From a bacterium (GTDB taxonomy: Bacteria; Latescibacterota; Latescibacteria; Latescibacterales; Latescibacteraceae), in assembly GCA_021372535.1 (NCBI GenBank), contig JAJFUH010000204.1, positions 1 to 7,834 of the forward strand: a DNA stretch of 7,834 bases, read 5' to 3'. Under the pieces are notes generated by a model that was not told the origin of the DNA, ran no database searches, and was given only the letters and a program-made list of their open reading frames with translations. The stretch's first letter is position 1. Each line of letters begins with the position of its first letter. The position numbers were made by a program, and so were the translations under genes. Shown here in pieces: positions 5,861-7,834 of the stretch.

Positions 5861-7042
5861 ATGGATGCGGCAAAGATCACGAACCTTCGAAAACATTACG
5901 AGCATACCCTGTTCGACGATGTCATACCGTTCTGGATGAAGAATTCCCCCGACCGTGAGTACGGCGGTTATTTCACCCTGCTCGACCGGGACGGTACCCC
6001 GTACAGCACCGACAAGTTCATGTGGCCGCAGGCGCGCGAGGTATGGTTTTTCTCGACCCTCTGCCATACGGTGGAGAAGCGGCCCGAATGGCTTGAGATG
6101 GCAAAGCTCGGCTGGGATTTCATCATCAAACACGCTTTCCACGAAAGCGGGCGGGCGTATTACAGCTTCAAGCGTGACGGCACACCGCTTACCATGCCGC
6201 GCAAGATTTTTTCCGAAACGTTCATCATCATCGCAGGCGTTCGTTACGCCCTGGTCACCGGTGACCAGGATGCAGCCCGTCTCGCCCGCGGTCTCTACAG
6301 AAAGGTCGTCCAGTGGGCAGAAACACCGGTCGCAGGAAGCCAGAAAGCGATTCAGGGCGCCCGTTCCATGATCGATCACGCGATCCCCATGATTCTTCTC
6401 AACGTGACAAGGGAGATGACGCTCCTCGACGGCGAAACGGACGAATACCGCGCGGTAACAGACCGGTGTCTTACGAAAGTGCTCGACCTCCATGTTCATC
6501 CCGAACGGAAGCTCCTCTTCGAGCAGGTGGCGCCGGACGGCTCGCTGATGCTCGACATCCCCGAGGGGCGTCTCGTGCTTCCCGGTCATGCAATCGAATC
6601 GTCATGGTTTCTCATGCAGGAGGGAGTCGCCCGCAAAGATAAGTCGATTATCGGCCGCGCATGCGACATGATGATCTGGATGCTCGAATTCGGCTGGGAC
6701 AAAGAATTCGGCGGGCTGTTCTATTTCCTCGATTCCGAGGGGAAACCTCCCCTGCCGCTCGAATGGGACATGAAGCTCTGGTGGTGCCATAACGAGGCGC
6801 TCTACGCCCTCCTGCTCGCTCACAAGCTCAAGGGCGACCCGATATATGAGCAGTGGTACGACCGTGTCCATGAGTACTCGTTCACCCACCATCCCGATCC
6901 CGAATACGGGGAATGGTTCGGCTACCTGCACCGTGACGGCACGGTATCACACCGCTTCAAGGGATCGAGCTGGAAATGCTGTTTTCACCTGCCCCGGCAG
7001 CTTCTCTACAGCTGGCTGCTGCTGAAGGAAATGGAGAAATAG
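5861..7042 (+). CDS. AGE-superfamily sugar 2-epimerase (N-acylglucosamine / cellobiose / mannose epimerase-like)
   Basis: A 393-residue cytoplasmic protein of the (alpha/alpha)6-barrel AGE superfamily, whose members interconvert C2 epimers or aldose-ketose pairs of sugars such as N-acetylglucosamine/N-acetylmannosamine, cellobiose or mannose. Family landmarks are WPQAREVW (55-62, with Arg59), PGHAIESSW (241-249, His243), LWWCHNEALYAL (307-318, His310 and Glu312) and WKCCFHLPR (371-379, His376). The two histidines at 243 and 376 match the acid/base pair of known members. The barrel's internal symmetry shows as repeated EYGGYF..LDRDGTP-type segments at 33-47, 282-296 and 349-361. The length is typical, with no signal peptide or helix. 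The gene is complete, with a TAG stop. It stands alone: no nan-type catabolic genes, kinase or transporter sit beside it, so the substrate is open. A role in supplying a sugar for the divergent glycan operon is possible but unsupported. Confidence 0.92.
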   Translation: MDAAKITNLRKHYEHTLFDDVIPFWMKNSPDREYGGYFTLLDRDGTPYSTDKFMWPQAREVWFFSTLCHTVEKRPEWLEMAKLGWDFIIKHAFHESGRAYYSFKRDGTPLTMPRKIFSETFIIIAGVRYALVTGDQDAARLARGLYRKVVQWAETPVAGSQKAIQGARSMIDHAIPMILLNVTREMTLLDGETDEYRAVTDRCLTKVLDLHVHPERKLLFEQVAPDGSLMLDIPEGRLVLPGHAIESSWFLMQEGVARKDKSIIGRACDMMIWMLEFGWDKEFGGLFYFLDSEGKPPLPLEWDMKLWWCHNEALYALLLAHKLKGDPIYEQWYDRVHEYSFTHHPDPEYGEWFGYLHRDGTVSHRFKGSSWKCCFHLPRQLLYSWLLLKEMEK

Positions 7043-7113
7043 AGATGAAAATAAATCAGGTTATTCGATGAGTTCATGAAACGTACAAATGAAGTGTTTT
7101 GGATATGGTTACA

Positions 7114-7209
7114 TGTCATTCCCGTGAAAACGGAAATCCATTGTTTCATAATCATGACAGTGCGGTAGTAATGCTGGATATCCAATTCACTTCGTTCTTG
7201 GAAATGACA
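7114..7209. mobile_element. MITE-like element, 96 bp, imperfect terminal inverted repeats
   Basis: The left end reads TGTCATTCCC (7114-7123). The right end reads GGAAATGACA (7200-7209), whose reverse complement is TGTCATTTCC: 9 of 10 match. Inside the left end, ATTCCC-N8-GGAAAT (7118-7137) is one base from the ATTCCC-N8-GGGAAT layout of the Neisseria dRS3 repeat, and CCGT-GAAA-ACGG (7122-7133) forms a small hairpin. A 10-base perfect palindrome, TGGATATCCA, lies at 7175-7184. There is no coding capacity. I see no clear target duplication, so the exact borders are uncertain. It could be a nonautonomous element moved by a transposase elsewhere in the genome. Confidence 0.55.
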
Positions 7210-7215
7210 ATTATA

Positions 7216-7431
7216 TTATCCGTTTATCCAGTTTGATAAGCATAGAAAACCTTATAATCAGAATTGATAATTTTTTCCGATAGTATATTATCCCCCCTGC
7301 CTGCGGTATCCTCCCTTTTTAAGGGGGAGCGGCTTTGGGGGCACTTTTATCCCCCTTTCTTTTATAAGGGGGACACGGCGAAGCCGAGGAGGATCAATTA
7401 TCTCAGCTGATTTAACTGGATAACCGTATAA
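7216..7431. mobile_element. MITE-like element, about 216 bp, nested inverted repeats
   Basis: The outer arms are 7216-7233 (TTATCCGTTTATCCAGTT) and 7414-7431, whose reverse complement is TTATACGGTTATCCAGTT: 16 of 18 identical, including ten in a row. Pairing continues weakly inward (23 of 30). A second, inner pair is ATCCTCC (7308-7314) and GGAGGAT (7388-7394), perfect over 7 bp. Between these lie a CCCTT/AAGGG hairpin within 7311-7329, a perfect 8-bp stem TCCCCCTT/AAGGGGGA (7350-7357 with 7366-7373) and CGGC-GAA-GCCG (7376-7386). The layout suggests either one folded element or a small hairpin element inserted inside an older one. It contains no gene: a 64-residue open frame across it translates the repeats only. 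Confidence 0.55.
7350..7373. repeat. Strong hairpin TCCCCCTT / AAGGGGGA
   Basis: A perfect 8-bp stem with five G-C pairs closes an 8-base loop (TCTTTTAT). It is the most stable stem in the spacer. There is no T-run after it on either strand, so a Rho-independent terminator is not indicated, though it could stabilise the 3' end of the epimerase mRNA. Confidence 0.55.
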
Positions 7432-7481
7432 ATTATCTGCTTTCGGGCCAATCTTCCAATTATCGGGAGACCCGTCCGGCA

Positions 7482-7510
7482 TTGAAATACCAGATATTGA
7501 AGACTATACA
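7482..7510 (+). promoter_or_regulatory. Sigma70-like promoter candidate for the SDR gene
   Basis: TTGAAA (7482-7487, 5 of 6) is followed by a 17-base spacer and TATACA (7505-7510, 4 of 6). A start near 7517 would leave a leader of about 50 bases holding the GGAG ribosome binding site (7555-7558). It lies just outside the repeat element, which suits a separate transcription unit. Confidence 0.35.
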
Positions 7511-7565
7511 TTCTCAGCACTTCTTTTTTATTGATTTTTTCTGATATGGAAACCGGAGAACAATC

Positions 7566-7834
7566 ATGAATCTCACGGATAAGATTGCACTCGTTACCGG
7601 CGCATCCAGCGGAATCGGACGAGCAACGGCATTCCTGCTCGGACGATCCGGCGCAAAAGTGTGCGTCAACTCATGGGGAGACGAGAAAGGGGCGCAGAAC
7701 GTCGCCCGGCATCTCCAGGAAAACGGCAGCGACAGTTTTCAGATTCAGGCGGACGTTTCCGATGAGGAGCAGGCAAAAAATTGTGTCGATACAGTTCTTG
7801 AGCGATGGGGACGGATCGATATTCTGGTCAATAA
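7566..7834 (+). CDS. SDR-family NAD(P)-dependent oxidoreductase, 5' part
   Basis: The first 89 codons of a short-chain dehydrogenase/reductase, open to the window edge. The start begins MNLTDKIALVTGASSGIG: the TGxxxGxG dinucleotide-binding motif is at 11-18. ADVSD (62-66) gives the adenine-contacting Asp63, and GRIDILVN (82-89) leads into the NNAG motif, which is cut after its first Asn. This is the classical SDR layout of about 250 residues, like FabG or glucose 1-dehydrogenase. The catalytic Ser-Tyr-Lys triad lies beyond the window, so the substrate cannot be judged. GGAG (7555-7558) seven bases before the ATG supports the start. The gene runs in the same direction as the epimerase, and the two could act on related sugars, but 523 bp of repeats lie between them. 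Confidence 0.93.
   Translation, partial: MNLTDKIALVTGASSGIGRATAFLLGRSGAKVCVNSWGDEKGAQNVARHLQENGSDSFQIQADVSDEEQAKNCVDTVLERWGRIDILVN

Larger units (their letters stand above)
7043..7565. other. Repeat-filled intergenic region, 523 bp
   Basis: The spacer between the epimerase and the SDR gene contains no credible gene. Most of it (7114-7431) is taken up by two adjacent MITE-like structures described separately. The remainder is AT-rich, with a small CGGG-AGA-CCCG hairpin (7464-7474) and a likely promoter for the SDR gene. No hairpin followed by a T-run is seen after the epimerase stop, so its terminator is not identified. One of the repeat hairpins could serve. Confidence 0.85.

Noticed and set aside
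5735-6589. A 284-residue open frame opposite the epimerase.
   Set aside because: It is antisense to an intact, well-recognised gene, and its sequence is the mirror of that gene's codon pattern with no domain.
7396-7464. Three copies of AATTATC (7396, 7431, 7458) as a repeat array.
   Set aside because: The spacing is irregular (35 and 27), the word is short and the DNA AT-rich, so chance is sufficient.
7288-7482. A 64-residue open frame on the minus strand.
   Set aside because: It translates the hairpin repeats (PLKKGG-like strings) and has no ribosome binding site. Peptides of this kind are typical artefacts of dispersed repeats.

Overview
The window looks like bacterial chromosome from an uncultured, moderately GC-rich organism. 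Coding DNA is roughly 55-60% GC, and starts are ATG or GTG with purine-rich Shine-Dalgarno sites. The two long spacers are AT-rich and hold short dispersed-repeat-like sequences. No rRNA, tRNA or clade marker is present. The mix of polyprenyl-phosphate-type glycosyltransferases, an AGE-superfamily epimerase and an SDR dehydrogenase, with repeat-rich spacers, recalls Latescibacterota, the PVC group and related environmental phyla. That placement is a guess.

Left part (39-5148, minus strand): a compact four-gene operon made only of glycosyltransferases. In transcription order they are a GT2 enzyme carrying a second, degenerate GT2 domain and a membrane tail (GTG start at 5148), a GT-B fold transferase (start 3457), a DPM1/ArnC-like GT2 with two membrane helices (2263-1310), and a GT4 transferase (1313-39). 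Stops and starts overlap (TGATG at 3457, ATGA at 1310-1313) or lie 12 bases apart, so translational coupling is likely. The genes probably act together on a lipid-linked or surface glycan at the cytoplasmic membrane. No flippase, polymerase or sugar-nucleotide synthesis gene is visible, so the product cannot be named.

Middle (5149-5860): a 712-bp AT-rich spacer between divergent transcription units. It holds two copies of TTACAGTAAT near the operon, a TTGACA-N18-TATGAT promoter-like pair facing right, a C-rich REP-like relic, small hairpins, an imperfect 10-base tandem repeat, and a 6+6 inverted repeat just before the epimerase ribosome binding site.

Right part (5861-7834, plus strand): an intact AGE/cellobiose-2-epimerase-superfamily gene, a 523-bp spacer, and the first 89 codons of an SDR oxidoreductase cut by the window edge. 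The spacer contains two back-to-back MITE-like structures: 7114-7209, with ends reading TGTCATTCCC and GGAAATGACA, and 7216-7431, with 18-bp ends matching 16/18 and a set of internal hairpins.

I see no clear new defence or mobile system. The most unusual protein feature is the apparently inactive second GT2 domain. The most unusual DNA features are the two adjacent repeat elements and the short 10-base tandem array.
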